Positions 29,701 through 41,188 of a stretch of 41,652 bases of DNA are shown here, one piece after another. The stretch's first letter is position 1; every line of letters begins with the position of its first letter. Made by a program: the position numbers and the translations under genes. The notes below the pieces were generated by a model. The model had not been told where the DNA came from, ran no database searches, and saw only the letters and a program-made list of their open reading frames with translations. Origin of the DNA: Ophiocordyceps camponoti-saundersi (nom. inval.) (Eukaryota; Ascomycota; Sordariomycetes; Hypocreales; Ophiocordycipitaceae); the NCBI GenBank assembly GCA_003339415.1, contig PDHQ01000295.1:1-41652 (forward strand). The letters are read 5' to 3'.

Positions 29701-29885
29701 TTTCCCTCTATTTTCCTACCTTTCTTCTCTTATTTCCTCTCTCTTTTATTTATCCTCTTTTATTCCCTTTTATATTACCTATCTTTATTATATCTTCCTA
29801 TATATTATTCTTTATCCCTTTTATAGTTATTTCTTTTTATCTTCTAATTCTTTTTATTATCTTTATATTATTTCCTTTCTTTTAT
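29701..29885 (+). promoter_or_regulatory. Pyrimidine-rich tract before the extra gene of element B
   Basis: About 185 bases in which C and T make up nearly all the plus strand (TTTCCCTCTA, CTTTCTTCTC, TTTCCTCTCTC and similar). Long CT-rich tracts just upstream of the start are well known in filamentous-fungal promoters. Here the tract separates the end of pol from a coding-like stretch. That it is a promoter is inference. Confidence 0.45.
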
Positions 29886-31626
29886 ACTTAAGATTAATCC
29901 TCCTTATAATAATCTTTATTATTCTTATAATAAGATATATTATAAGTTATTTTATAAATAACTAATTTATACTCCCTTTATACTTATATTTAAAAGTTTT
30001 AAAAAAGCTATTTAGCTATTTAGAAACTTTATAGAATTTTAGTATTTATTTAAGTTACTCGCTTATAAGTTTAATAATTAGAAATTAAATAACCGTATAA
30101 CTTTTATTACCTAGGAATAAGTATTATAAGAAAAGGGATATAATTTATTATTTAATAAGTTAAATAATTATATTTATTATATTAATAAGAAAGTAAAAAG
30201 GTAAGCTAACGGAGAATAACTCCTTAATAATAAAAATTATAATTTTAAATACTCGCTTTTAGATAACGAATACTCTAACTCTAACTACTCTTTACCTAAT
30301 ATTTCTAAAGTTATAGCGCTTAAATATTTTACTTAATAAACTATTATAGTATTTTCTTCTATTACTAGCTTTACTTTTAAAATATTAGCTATCTTATTAA
30401 GAAGCTATACCTAACTTTCTTTACTATACTCCTTCGCTAATATTAAAAATAATATCTTTTTATAATTTAACTAGCTTAGAAAAAACTATTATAGCGCTTA
30501 TACGGTATTAGAAATTACGAAAGATTATATTAAGGGCCTTATTATTAGGTAAATTTATTAGAAGTTAAAAAAGTTAAAAGAGATTAAGAGAATCTTAGCT
30601 ATTATTTCTTATATTAATTACCTTAGTAAAATAAATAAAATAATATTAATAGCTATAGAAAAGGAGATTAAGGTTAAATAAGCTATTTTTATTTTTCGAA
30701 AATCCTTAATAAGGCGTTTTATTACTCCTCCTATTTTTACTTAATAAAGCGTTTTTAAAACCCTTAATAAGTAAACTTACTTTACCTCTTAATAGCTTAA
30801 AACCCCCGCGATAATTTCTAAGATTATAATCTAATTTTAAGAGGTTTTAAAAGCTAAAAAAGTTAAAAAAGCTAGTAATAACTTCTTAATAACTTATTAT
30901 AATAATATAATTTAAGTTATTAAATACTTACTTACTTTTTTTATAATATATTATAATAAATAAGCTTTAATATTTTAAAATAAAAATATCGCTTTAATCT
31001 AAGCGATTTACTTTAATAAATACCTTACTAAATATAATATTTCCCTTAGCTTAAGTTATATAGCGAAAATATTTAATATTAGTAATAAATAAATTATTAA
31101 TTTCCTTATCTTAATACTTATCTTACTTAATACCTTAGCTTTTAAAAATTTATTAATTAATATTAATAAAATTACTATATTTATTAATAAGAAATTAGTA
31201 TTTAATAATTTAGGTAAGATATTAGAGTTTTATAAAAAAAACTAATAAGATTTTTATATTTATATAAGAGAATAGATATATCTACTTAGCGAGGGTATTA
31301 TTACTTTACTTTTAGTTATTACTATTAATTATATACTCTTCTTAGCTTAAAGCGATATTATCGGAAATAAGATAATTTTAAACCTTAATAATATTCTTAT
31401 CTTTAATATTTTAGATTTAGTAAAAATAGCTCCTAATAATATTATTAAAAAGCTATATAATTAGAAAGGTAGCTTAGTTAAACTTTTTAATAATACTAAG
31501 TATACTATAACTATTAAGCTTATTAACGCCGATTTATTTATCGATATAATAATAAATTAAGACTTTTTATAGCTTTTTATATAGCTTTAGCATAAACTAT
31601 AGCAGATATATATTAATAACGCGTAA
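29884..31626 (+). pseudogene. Extra coding-like stretch downstream of pol in element B
   Basis: One plus-strand frame (first base congruent to 1 modulo 3) runs about 580 codons, interrupted only by TAA/TAG at a density well below that of the other two frames in the sample I checked. ATA at 29884, directly after the pyrimidine tract, could be a mutated ATG, and TAA at 31624 is a possible end. The product would be hydrophilic, rich in Lys, Asn and Ser. A helical-looking segment is near 30470-30640 (RKNYYSAYTVLEITKDYIKG, then KKLKEIKRI), followed by a Ser/Pro/Thr-leaning middle. I see no signal peptide, transmembrane segment or zinc knuckle, and I do not recognise a family. It sits where env-like genes lie in some elements, but nothing suggests an envelope protein. 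It could be a captured host gene or a second gag-like protein. Confidence 0.55.
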
Positions 31627-31637
31627 AGCACGCGTTA
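31617..31637. repeat. 8-bp-arm hairpin at the end of the extra gene
   Basis: TAACGCGT, loop AAAGC, ACGCGTTA: a perfect 8-bp inverted repeat with ACGCGT in each arm. The surrounding 50 bases also keep CA dinucleotides (AGCATAA, AGCAGA, AGCACG) that are rare elsewhere. It could be a transcript-end structure or a protein site. Confidence 0.75.
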
Positions 31638-32476
31638 TACCGTTTAACTATTAATAAGTAATAGCTATTATATTTATTTAATTATTAATATATAATAGAT
31701 TTTAAAGTTATTTAATTATTAATATATAATAATAATATATCCTCTAAGCTTAGGTAAGAACCTTATAAATTAGTATATTTTTAATATTACTTTCTAATAT
31801 TTTTATAATATAGTATTAGTTATATATTATTTTTTCCTTATATTTTATATACTATAAATAAAAAAAGAATATCGGCTATAATAAAAAGGCTAAGTAAAGC
31901 CTATTTACTATAAACTACTTATAATATATACTTAAGGATAAATATAAACTATTTATAATATAATTAACTTTATTATTATTCTTAATATTCTAAACGCCTT
32001 TATCTTTATAAATATATTATACCTAAAGCTATAAACTATATCTTTTACGCTAATTATAATAAGATTATCTATATTCGCTCTTATATTATTATTATAATTT
32101 ATATATTTAAATAATAAAGATAGTAAAATATTTCCTTTATTTTACTCTTTTAATTCGTATATTATATCGCGTTTTTTTATTCTTATTTTCCTTCCTTAAT
32201 ATTATAATACCCTTAACCGTAATATATATTCTTTTATATATATTTAATATATATTATAATTCTCTTTTATTATTCTTATTTTATTTTTTTATTTTTTTCT
32301 TACCTTATATAAATTAATTTAGTTCTCTATATATAAATTCCTAATAATATTTCTTAATTTATAGTTAAATATAATTATTAGAATTAATATAAAAAAGCCT
32401 TTAAGTATAATAATAATTTTTAAAATAATATAAAGAGTTAATAAAGCTATTAGAATTCTTTTTAAGCCCGGGGAGT
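31638..32476 (+). other. Element B 3' untranslated region, no gene seen
   Basis: About 840 bp up to the 3' LTR with no coding frame. It contains an imperfect duplication of a 21-base AT-rich unit (31677-31697 and 31711-31731), a T-rich tract near 32265-32310, and ends in GCCCGGGGAGT (32466-32476). GGGGAG just before the LTR is the best candidate for the polypurine tract that primes plus-strand DNA synthesis. Confidence 0.55.
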
Positions 32477-33070
32477 TAATATAAGATATATAATAATATC
32501 CTTATAAATCGCCTAACCTTTTATAATATTTTACTAAGATTTCCCCTTTTAGAATTTTACTCGGATTTCTCTTAAAAACTTTATTATTTTTACGCTTAGG
32601 AAATTACTAAGATTTCCTATTAGGATTTTTTTATAATAACTTTTAAGATTTTACTAAGATTTCTTACTAAATTTAATATTAAAATATACTTTTAGAAATC
32701 TCCGAATTTTATTAGGAAATTCCCGTATATTAGGAAATTACTATATATTAGGAAATCTCCGTTTTACTAATATATACGAAAATTACCGTAAAATCCTTTT
32801 AGGTAAATACTTTTAAGATTATATTAAGAAATCTTCTTTAAGCTCCTAGCTATATACTTAGCTTAGTATTCCTTTAAGTAATAATTTAAATTTTTTTATA
32901 ATTATTATTTTAATTCTTAAAAAACTCTTATTTATACTTATATTTTCTATAGTAGTTATTTTATAATCTTATAATTAGTAGCTAGCCCGTCTCTTTCTTC
33001 TATATATTATATTTAGTAGCTAGCTTAGTATATACGCTTATTAGAAGATTATATATATAAGCGTATATTA
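32477..33070 (+). repeat. 3' LTR of element B
   Basis: 594 bp, the same length as the 5' copy, TAATATAAGA to GTATATTA, differing mainly by C/T and G/A transitions. Followed by GTTTT (33071-33075), the right target duplication. Confidence 0.9.
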
Positions 33071-34082
33071 GTTTTAGTTTATAAACTTTTAAGGTTAAGT
33101 AATATATATATCTTTTACTTAATCTTATACTGCTTTTATTTTAAAGTAAAATTAATTTTACTTAAAATAAGATTCTTAATAAAAAAAGTAATAATATAAT
33201 CTTTCCCTATAAGCTATAAAGTAAGTAAGTTTACTTTTTATATATAAAGCGGTAAAATATTTACTATATTATAGCTTTATTATATAATATTTAGTAATAT
33301 ATTTAAATTAGTAATATTTAAAATATTACTAAGGTTAGATTTTTAATATATATAATTTAATATTAAAAATCTTTACTTATATTATTATATTTTTATTATA
33401 AATTTAGTTTATATTTATTATATTATTAATAATTACTATTAAGGAACTTTATTAAGTTTTAGAATAATATCTCTTTATATATAATTATATTACTAAGATT
33501 TTATTTAATAACTTAATCTTTTTTTTTCTAAAAAGCTTCCTTATTACTTTACTATAAAGCTTACGCTAATACCCCTTTTATAATAAAAGTATAACTTTCG
33601 CTAATTAAGTATACTTTTTCTCTAAAAATAATATAAAGCTACTTTAAATTAAACTAAAGCTTATAAATAATATTTTAAAATATTATTATAATATTACTAT
33701 TAAGTAATTTCCTTATTATAAAAGCTTAACTTTATTTATAAAGTTTATAATTAATATTTTTTATAATTATTTTAAAGTTTTAAACTTAAAGTAAAATAGC
33801 TATAAAATGAAAATAAATTATAAGCTATTATTTATATTATTTAAAAATTTATTTTTTAATAATCTTTTTTAACGCTTTAGCTATAATTATAGCTTATATC
33901 GAAGAAATTCCGCTCCCCTTAAAGCTATAGAAAAAAGAGGAAATTATAGCTATAATAGCTAAGAAAATATTACTAATTAACGAAATTAAAGTAAAAAGGG
34001 CACCTCCCTAAACTTTCTTAGATTTTGCTATTTATTTAATAATTATTTATATAAAAATAAAAATATTTTTTAAAATAATCTT
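33071..34082. repeat. Repeat C, copy 2 (C2), second part
   Basis: Continues C2 after element B and matches 16362-17368 of C1. It ends at ATCTT (34078-34082), the predicted left target duplication of element E. It shares a block at about 33917-34015 with C1 (17197-17300) that is less AT-rich. No protein family is recognised. One TG survives near 33808 (AAAATGAAAA). Confidence 0.82.
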
Positions 34083-34393
34083 TATAATAATCTAAGATAT
34101 AAATACTAGTTAAAAGTACTATTCTTATTATATAAGCAGTATTTATTATATAAACAGCTTAATAATATAATTTATATAATAAAGTAAAAATACTAGTATC
34201 TAGTATTTAAATTACGGCTAAACCTTAGAAGGTTAAACCCCGGATAATAAGTTAAGATAATAAAGATAAGAATAACGAATAAAATTCCTAAGATAAGAAG
34301 AATAGTTAGAGACGGTTAAAAACGGAAAGAAATATTAGCTATTATAAATAAAGAATTATCTATTATAATTTATTATTAGCCTAAAAGCTAATA
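34083..34393 (+). repeat. 5' LTR of element E (minimum extent)
   Basis: Matched base for base, apart from transitions, by 41342-41652. Because the window stops inside or exactly at the end of the 3' copy, the LTR could be longer than 311 bp; ending in CTAATA (CTAACA-type) at 34393 would be a natural end. It contains TATATAA-like sequences near 34127-34154 and a hairpin with 8-bp arms AATACTAG/CTAGTATT at 34189-34207. Confidence 0.85.
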
Positions 34394-35160
34394 AAATATA
34401 ATAGAATAAAATAAAGCTATTCTATTCGCTAAGGAATATAGTAGATTTAAAATTAAGGGTTAATTTTAAAGTAGGAATTTAATTTTAAAGTAAAAAAAAT
34501 ATAGTAAAAGTAAATAGAATAAGATAAAGCTATTCTATTCGCTAGTATATTTATAATATAAAGCTTCTACGGTATTCTATAGCTTTCTAGCTAGCTTATA
34601 TAATTAGATAGTTTCTTAGAGAAGGAAAATTATAAAAGGAAGGCTTCTTTCCCTCGAAGGGTTTTTCCTTTCCTTCTTCTCTAAGCTTTTAATCTAAATA
34701 ATTTGCACCTTAAAAGCCTACTCTCTATAACCTTCCCCTACCTTATAAGATATTCCTATTTAGGAAATTCTTACTTATTTATACTTTATGAATTTCCTAT
34801 TCCGGCTACCTACTACTTAGTTAAAGTAAGTAAAGCCCCTTACCTTCTTATTACCCCTTTTCTCTCTTTATTTTTAGAAGCTTAGATTAAGGGCTACGGG
34901 TAAGATTAGGTAATTACGGGTACGACCCGTAATACGTTAAAAGCTTCTTTACTACTATAACTACCCTATAGGTACGAGGAATAAGAAGAGAGTGTGCTAA
35001 AGAATTCCTTTCTTAGAAAAATAGAAAAAATAGAGAAAATAGAAAAAATAGAAAAATAGTACTTTTTTAATCGCATATATCTCCACGGAAATAAAAGGTA
35101 AAAATCCACTTTTTCTTTCCTAATTAGGAAATAAGCGGCGCTACCTAGTAGTATATAATA
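34394..35160 (+). other. Element E leader between LTR and gag
   Basis: About 770 bp that keep more CA and TG than the rest of the window. It contains a 30-bp near-repeat (34401-34430 and 34514-34543, one difference), a long inverted repeat at 34615-34685 with outer arms CTTAGAGAAG/CTTCTCTAAG, a hairpin at 34913-34933 (9-bp arms ATTACGGGT/ACCCGTAAT, loop ACG), and a TAGAAAAA-type tandem stretch at about 35016-35062. A primer-binding site is not obvious. Part of this may still be LTR. Confidence 0.6.
34703..34885 (+). other. 60-codon open stretch in the E leader, probably not a gene
   Basis: This is the longest open stretch in the window, from TTG at 34703 to TAG at 34883. It would encode a Leu/Tyr/Phe/Pro-rich 60-residue peptide with no recognised motif. 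It lacks an ATG in frame, and TTG starts are not usual in fungal nuclear genes. It lies in the low-mutation leader of E between two inverted repeats, so being open may just reflect fewer RIP-made stops. Confidence 0.3.
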
Positions 35161-37140
35161 TATCTAATATAACCTCCCCTATACCCCCCTATACTACTAT
35201 TAATCCTAGACCTATTATAGATATTAGTAAGGTCCCGAGACCTAAATACTATAGCGGGAAAGATAACGATTTATAAGCGTTCTTAACTAATATTAGAGCT
35301 TATTTTAGGCTCTATTTTTCCGCCTTTTATAACGAACTTATAAAGGTAATTTATACCTTTACTTACTTAGAAGGTATAGCTTTAGATTAGTTCGAACTTA
35401 TACTAAGGAATTATTTAGGACTTACGGATAATCGAGAAGAAGAAACGGAGCTTATTTTTGCTAGTTTCGATTAATTCGAAGAAAAACTACGGGAAGTTTT
35501 CGGTTAGTAAGATAAAGCTAGAACTATAAAATATAAATTATAAACCTTACGGTAAAAAGGGGCTACTTCTAGCTACGCTACTAAATTTAAATAAATAACT
35601 AGTAAGTTAGACTAGGAAGACGAAGCCCTTATAGCTATTTTTTATAAAAGATTAAAAGACGAAGTTAAAGATAAACTATATAAGTAAGACCGGCTTAAAG
35701 AACTATCTACTTATATAGCTTCTACTATTAAAATCGATAATCGATTTTTCGAAAGAAAATAGTAAAAATAAGGAGGTAAAAATACCTTTTCTTATATTAA
35801 TAAAAGTAATAAAAAATATAAGAAAAATTACGCTAATCGAGGAGACCTTATAGATTAAGATATAGTATCCTCGAAGCCTATTATCTGCTTCTTTTATAAT
35901 AAAGAAGGCTATATTATAAAAAACTACTTTAAAAAATAGGGAAAAGAAAAAGGAAAAGGAATAGGAAAAGTATCTTCTACGAATAGTAAGACGATTAACG
36001 TTATTTCTTCCTACCTAGCTACTAATTATAACACGCTAGACTTAAATAGGAAGGAATAGAATACTATTCGCAGTACGAAATTTAAACTGCCGATAAAAGA
36101 AGACGACTTAAACCGAGAAGAATACGAATTCTAAGAAAAACTAAGATAATAGTATAACTTAGAACTTATAGCTAATACGCTATTCTTAGATAGCTAGAAT
36201 ACGGTTAGGAATATAAAGAAGCCTCTAAAGCTTATAAGCCCTTTAGAAGCTAATACGGAATTCGATTCCGAAGGAGAGTTTTACCCGCCGGGTAAAAATA
36301 ACCTTTTTAAATCTTATAAGTAGGTTACGGAAGAACAGTTTAAAGATAGAAAAGAAGGAATTTAAAAAATTCCTTATTATTCTAACTTATCTAGCTAGTA
36401 TAGCCCTTCGGAAGACTCGATTTCGACCTTTAGTCTTAATAACTATCTTAACGATCCTAATAGAATAAGAGAGGATAGCCTTATTCTAGAGGATAAAATT
36501 AAGAAGGAAAAAAAAGAATTACCCCTTCTTACGGCAGAATATCTTTATACTATCGAAACCGATAATAAAGAAGAAAACGAAAAAATATAGTATTTTATTA
36601 AAATAAAGGAACTAATTCTAAAAGAATTCGAAGACTAGAAAAATAATAACTATTTTCCTTATAACGAATTATTTTAGCACTTAAGGTACCTAGAAGAATT
36701 CTTCGATAAGTATAAGTAAGCGCACTATAATCTTAGCTAGTAATTTTACTACGATAAGGACTGCGATTTTTACTTACGGGAAAAATAGAACGCTAATTAT
36801 TACCCGTCCTTACCGACCTTTTATAAGGAAGCTAGCTTTATCGACGAAAGGTTCTTTATTAAAGAGATAGAATTCCTTCTTGATAGGGAAACTAATTATA
36901 GGATTCTTAAGGAAAATAAAGGAAATAACTACGATTTTCGACCCCGAATTCTTAATATCGAATTAGATACGATTTAGGCTATAATTACCTCTATAAGAGA
37001 ATTATTAACTAAGGGACCTATCGAAAACGGATCCCTTACCGAAGAAAATAGCCTTAGAAGGTAGGATTTTCTAATATAACCTAAGGAATTTAAAGAAAAC
37101 CTTAAGGGAAAAGAGAAAGCCTTTATTTAAGAAAGGTAAA
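35160..37140 (+). pseudogene. Element E gag, degraded by stops only
   Basis: One frame (first base congruent to 0 modulo 3) runs without indel from about 35160 to 37140, about 650 codons. The first part, PRPKYYSGKDND through LTNIRAYF, FTYLEGIAL and FELILRNYL, is the Ty3/gypsy capsid region (retrotrans_gag type), with TAG at the expected Trp positions. A CCHC zinc knuckle lies at 35886-35933 as CFFYNKEGYIIKNYF, in which only the first Cys remains and the others, with the His, read Tyr. About 400 residues rich in Glu, Asp and Asn follow, unusually long for gag. The start codon is not visible; ATA codons near 35170 may be mutated ATG. Confidence 0.82.
35886..35933 (+). other. Degenerate CCHC zinc knuckle of E gag
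   Basis: CFFYNKEGYIIKNYF has the C-x2-C-x4-H-x4-C spacing with Tyr at three of the four ligand positions. TGC/TGT-to-TAC/TAT and CAC/CAT-to-TAC/TAT are each single RIP transitions. It would have bound the element's RNA. Confidence 0.75.
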
Positions 37141-40100
37141 TAGAGGTATAACTAATAAGAATAAGGATTTTAGTAAGGATTTAGGAACGGAAAGGCGTTA
37201 TTATTTTAACTATCCTAAATTATAAAGTATTAATACTATTATTATTAAAACTAATAGTATTAAAATCCCTATTTCTAAACTAACCTTTACTTTAAAATAT
37301 AAAGGAAAAGAAGTAACTACCTTTATAGATAGCGGAGCCGCTAGTAATTATATTTTACCTATAGCTATAAAACGTCTAAACTTAAGCTATATAAAAAAGA
37401 AAACGCCTAGTATAGTAAAAAACGCTAAAAGATTTAATTTTTAGTTTAATAAGGGATTAATTTTATACGAAACTAATCACTTTAAGTTTAAAATAGGACC
37501 TTATACCTTTACCGATACCTTCGATATTTTTAAAATAGCAGAATATAATATAATATTAGGTTATCCTTTTCTTTATAAATATAATTTATAAATTAACTAG
37601 AAAACCGGCTAAGTTAAATTTATAGATAATTATTTAATATCTAGTACTTCTAATAGTAATACTAGTAAAAATAATCGAACGGATTCTAGAAAGAAAAATA
37701 AACCGAGAAAGTATAATTATAATAACGGTAAGAAGCCTAATTATAAGATTTCTAGAAATACTAATAGAAGCGAGTTAAGCGTAAAAAATAAATAATCTAA
37801 ATCTGCAAAAAACGATTATTATAAGAATAGATAATTATATATAAATAATTATAATAAAAGTTAACCTTATTATAATTATACGAATAGAAAAGAAAATACT
37901 AGGTTTAATAACGCTCTAGGAAATCTTTATAAAGGATTTAGCTCGAGAAATTTTAAAAAGGCGAGAAGCCCGAATAATAAGAATAGTTCGATTAAAAAAA
38001 TTAAAAAAAGGAAAAACTTCTTTAATAATAATTAGAAATTTATTATAAGAAATAAATATAATTATTATAAGCAAGAACCTTATAATAAAACTAAAAGTAA
38101 TAAAATTTATAGTAAAACGCCTTATACTATTACTATAATAGCTGCTATTTCTAGCGTAGATTTTAAGGAAGAAATAGCTTCTTATTTTAAAGAAAAATTA
38201 AAACGCTATAAATTAATACCTAAGGAAATTCTAGGAGAATTCTTAAATATATTTAAAAAACCCCTAGATAATACCTTACCTAAAAGAAGCCTATAAGATT
38301 ATAAAATTAAATTAAAGCCTAATTCGGAACCTCGATTTATACGAATTTATAATAGTAACGAAAAATAACTATAAGTATTAAAGGAATATCTAGAAGAATA
38401 AATTAAAAAGGGATATATAAGACCTTCTAAAAGCCCTTATAGAGCTCCCGTTATATTTACTAATAAATCGGGTAAAGAAAAAGATAAATTAAGACTTATA
38501 ATTAACTATCGAAAATTAAATAACGATACTATTAAAGATAGAACGCCGATACCTTTAATTATAAAACTAAAAGATAGATTAAGCTAGAAATAGTATTTTA
38601 CTAAGTTAGATTTAAAATTAGCTTATTACTAAATACGAATAGCGGAAAGAGACGAATATAAAATAGCTTTCGGAACTAGATACGGAAGCTATAAATATTT
38701 AGTATTACCCTTAGGACTATATAATAGCCCCGCTACTTTTTAAAAACGTATAAATTATATTCTAAGAGATTATTTAGATATATTTACTACGGCTTATTTA
38801 GACGATATTATTATATTTTTAGATACCTTAGAAAAATATAAAATTTACTTAAAAAAGGTATTAGAAGCTTTATAGAAAGCCGAATTATATATTAAGAAAT
38901 ACGAATTCTTTTCTAAAAAAGTTAAATTTCTAGGCACTATTATAACCCCTTATAATATTAAAATAGACCTTAGTAAATTAGAACCTTTAAAAGACTAGCC
39001 TAGACCTAAATCGATTAAAAATATATAGTAATTTATAAGTTACTATAACTATTATAGAAAGTTTATTAAAGACTTTTCTAATATAATTATTCCTATATTA
39101 ATAGTAATAAAATTAGCTAAAAAAGAACCTTTTAAATAGACCGAAGAAGCTAATATAGCTTTTAATTCCCTTAAAGAAAAACTAATCTTAGCACCTATAT
39201 TAATAGCCTATAATTCGAAATAGCCTTTAATTTTAGAAACCGACGCTTCTAATTACGCTATAAGAGCCTAATTAAGCTAGGAAAATAATACTATATTATA
39301 CCTTATAGCTTTCTATTCTAAAAAACTAATAGATTCGGAAATTAATTATCTTATCTACGATAAAGAATTTTTAGCTATTATTAAAGCGATTAAAGAATTT
39401 AAATACTATATATTAGGAAATAAATTTAAATTAAGGATTTATACTAACTATAAAAATATAAGCTATTTTAGTACGAGTTAAACCTTAAATAGCCGATAAA
39501 TTAAGTAGGCTAAATTCCTTATAGGTTATAATTACGAAATTATATATAAAAAAGGAAGTAAGAATAAAAGAGCTAATATTATTAGTAGAAGACCTAATTT
39601 AGATACCGGTATAATACCTATAATAACTAATTTCCTTAAAATAAATAACGAAGGAAATTTAGAATAAAATACCTTAAACGCTATACTTAAGGTAGAAGCC
39701 GATAATTCTATATTAAAATAAATAAAAGAAGCTTATAAAGATACTAATTTTAAGGATTATAAAGATATTAAGTAGATAGATAACTTAGCTTATTTAAAAG
39801 AGAAGTTATTTATACCTCCGAATATAGTAGAAACTATAGTTAAAGAATTCTACGAATTACCTATTCACGGCTATTAAGGAATATAAAAAACTTATAATAA
39901 AATTAAAGCTTATTATAATACGAAAAACCTTAAAAAAGCTATTATTAAAGTTATTAAAAATTATAATATTTATAATAAATTTAAAGCCTCGAGATATAAG
40001 CTTTACGGATTTTTATAACCTATAATAGTTACCGAATAACCTTAGGAAAATATAGCTATAGATTTTATAGTTAAATTACCCTTATCGGTAGACCCTATAA

Positions 40101-40939
40101 CTAATATAGAATATAATTCTATTTTAGTTATAACCGATAGATTAACTAAATACGGCTATTTTATACTTACGATAAAAGCTTTATCTACTAAAAAATTAAG
40201 CTATTTATTCTTAAGGACGATAGTAGTAGATAGAGGCTTACCTAAAGTTATTATAAGCGATAGAGACCCTAAGTTTAATTCTAAATTCTAGACTAGCCTT
40301 ATATTTAAGCTAGGAACTAAGTATAAATTAAGTACTACTTTCTACCCGGAAACTTACGGGGCTACGGAACGCTTAAATTAAACCTTAAAATAATATCTTA
40401 GAGCCTATATTAATTACGAATAAAATAATTAGGTAATAAACCTACCTATAGCCTAATTAGCTTATAATACCGCCGAGTCGGAATCTATTAAAATAACGCC
40501 TGCTATAGCGAATTACGGATTTAACCCGGAAGCCTATAGATTAGGACTATTAAATAAAACTAATAATAAAAAAGCTATTTTAAATACTAAATAGCTTAAA
40601 TCTCTATATTCTTATATAAAATTAGAATTAGATTTTATAGCTAAAAAAATTAGTTATTATTATAATAAGAAACGCGAAAAAAAACCCTTATTTAATAAAA
40701 ACGATAAGGTTTATTTATTAAAGAAAAATATAAAAATAAAACGGCCTAATTAGTCCTTAGAATTTAAAAAATTAGGACCTTTCCTTATAGAAGAAAAGCT
40801 AAATAACCTTAATTATAAGCTTAAACTTCCTAAAGGAATATTTATTTATCTAGTATTTTATATTTCCTTACTAGAAAAAGCACCTAGAGATATTAAATTA
40901 GAAGAAAATATCGAAACTATGGTATTAGAAGAAAAATAC

Positions 40940-41065
40940 GAACCTAAAGCTATTATAGATAAAAAGATAGAAGAAAATATAGTATACTATCTAATAAAAT
41001 AGAAGGGATACCCTTCTAAAGAAAATACCTAGAAACCTACTAAGCACCTAACTAAGGCACCTAAA
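40940..41065 (+). other. Chromodomain of element E pol
   Basis: YEPKAIIDKKI...NIVYYLIK, stop, KGYPSKENT, stop, KP, then LIKKF: the chromovirus chromodomain with both Trp codons of the W-K-G-Y-P...T-W-E-P motif changed to TAG and Glu to Lys. In related elements this domain tethers integrase to modified chromatin, which would fit insertion of E into an already repeat-rich region. Confidence 0.85.
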
Positions 41066-41136
41066 CTTATTAAAAAATTTAATAAAAATAAAGAAAAATA
41101 CCTTTAATAAGAAGTTTTTAAGATTAAAAACCTTAG

Positions 41137-41148
41137 AAAGGGGAACGT
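41137..41148 (+). promoter_or_regulatory. Upstream copy of the polypurine tract
   Basis: AAAGGGGAACGT, identical to the 12 bases at 41331-41342 that end in the 3' LTR. It lies at the end of the pol frame, where it encodes RKGNV. It could be a second plus-strand priming site or simply coding sequence. Confidence 0.5.
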
Positions 41149-41188
41149 TACGAATAATATAATAATAGGAACCCTATATAAAAGTTAA

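Larger units (their letters stand above)
22915..33070 (+). mobile_element. Element B: 10.2-kb Ty3/gypsy chromovirus with an extra 3' gene
   Basis: Identical-length 594-bp LTRs (22915-23508, 32477-33070) flank an 8,968-bp interior. The target duplication is GTTCT (22910-22914) / GTTTT (33071-33075), one transition apart. Order of degraded parts on the plus strand: probable gag (about 23580-25600), aspartic protease (around 25661), reverse transcriptase (about 26760-27240), RNase H region, integrase (about 28440-28900), chromodomain (about 29401-29530), then an additional coding-like stretch (29884-31626). Protease-integrase-last order after reverse transcriptase is typical of Ty3/gypsy. The element cannot be active: catalytic residues are changed, stops are frequent, and the protease, reverse transcriptase, integrase and chromodomain segments lie in different frames (2, 0, 2, 1). 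Confidence 0.88.
37200..41188 (+). pseudogene. Element E pol polyprotein (PR-RT-RH-IN-chromodomain), stop-riddled but colinear
   Basis: A single frame (first base congruent to 2 modulo 3) covers about 1,300 codons without indel. Protease: FIDSGAASNYI (D-S-G at 37328-37336) and IILGYPFL. A basic Asn/Lys/Arg-rich linker spans about 37640-38110. Reverse transcriptase: about 38170-38990, with [36 protein letters not shown] and YLDD at 38795-38806. RNase H: LETDASNYAI, Asp codon at 39242. Integrase: HHCC region about 39840-39975 (one His kept, CxxC read as YNIY), Asp 40061, Asp 40259, Glu 40367 with 35 residues between the last two, then a GPY/F-type module (KLGPFLIEEKL). Chromodomain about 40940-41065. 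Stops fall at Gln and Trp positions. The last stop is TAA 41186-41188. Confidence 0.92.

Noticed and set aside
29884..31626. An envelope gene
   Set aside because: No signal peptide, transmembrane segment, cysteine pattern or cleavage site is visible. Position alone is not enough.
34703..34885. A 60-codon open stretch as a real small gene
   Set aside because: It starts with TTG, lacks an in-frame ATG, has no motif and lies in the leader of a retrotransposon. It is probably open by chance in a less mutated stretch.
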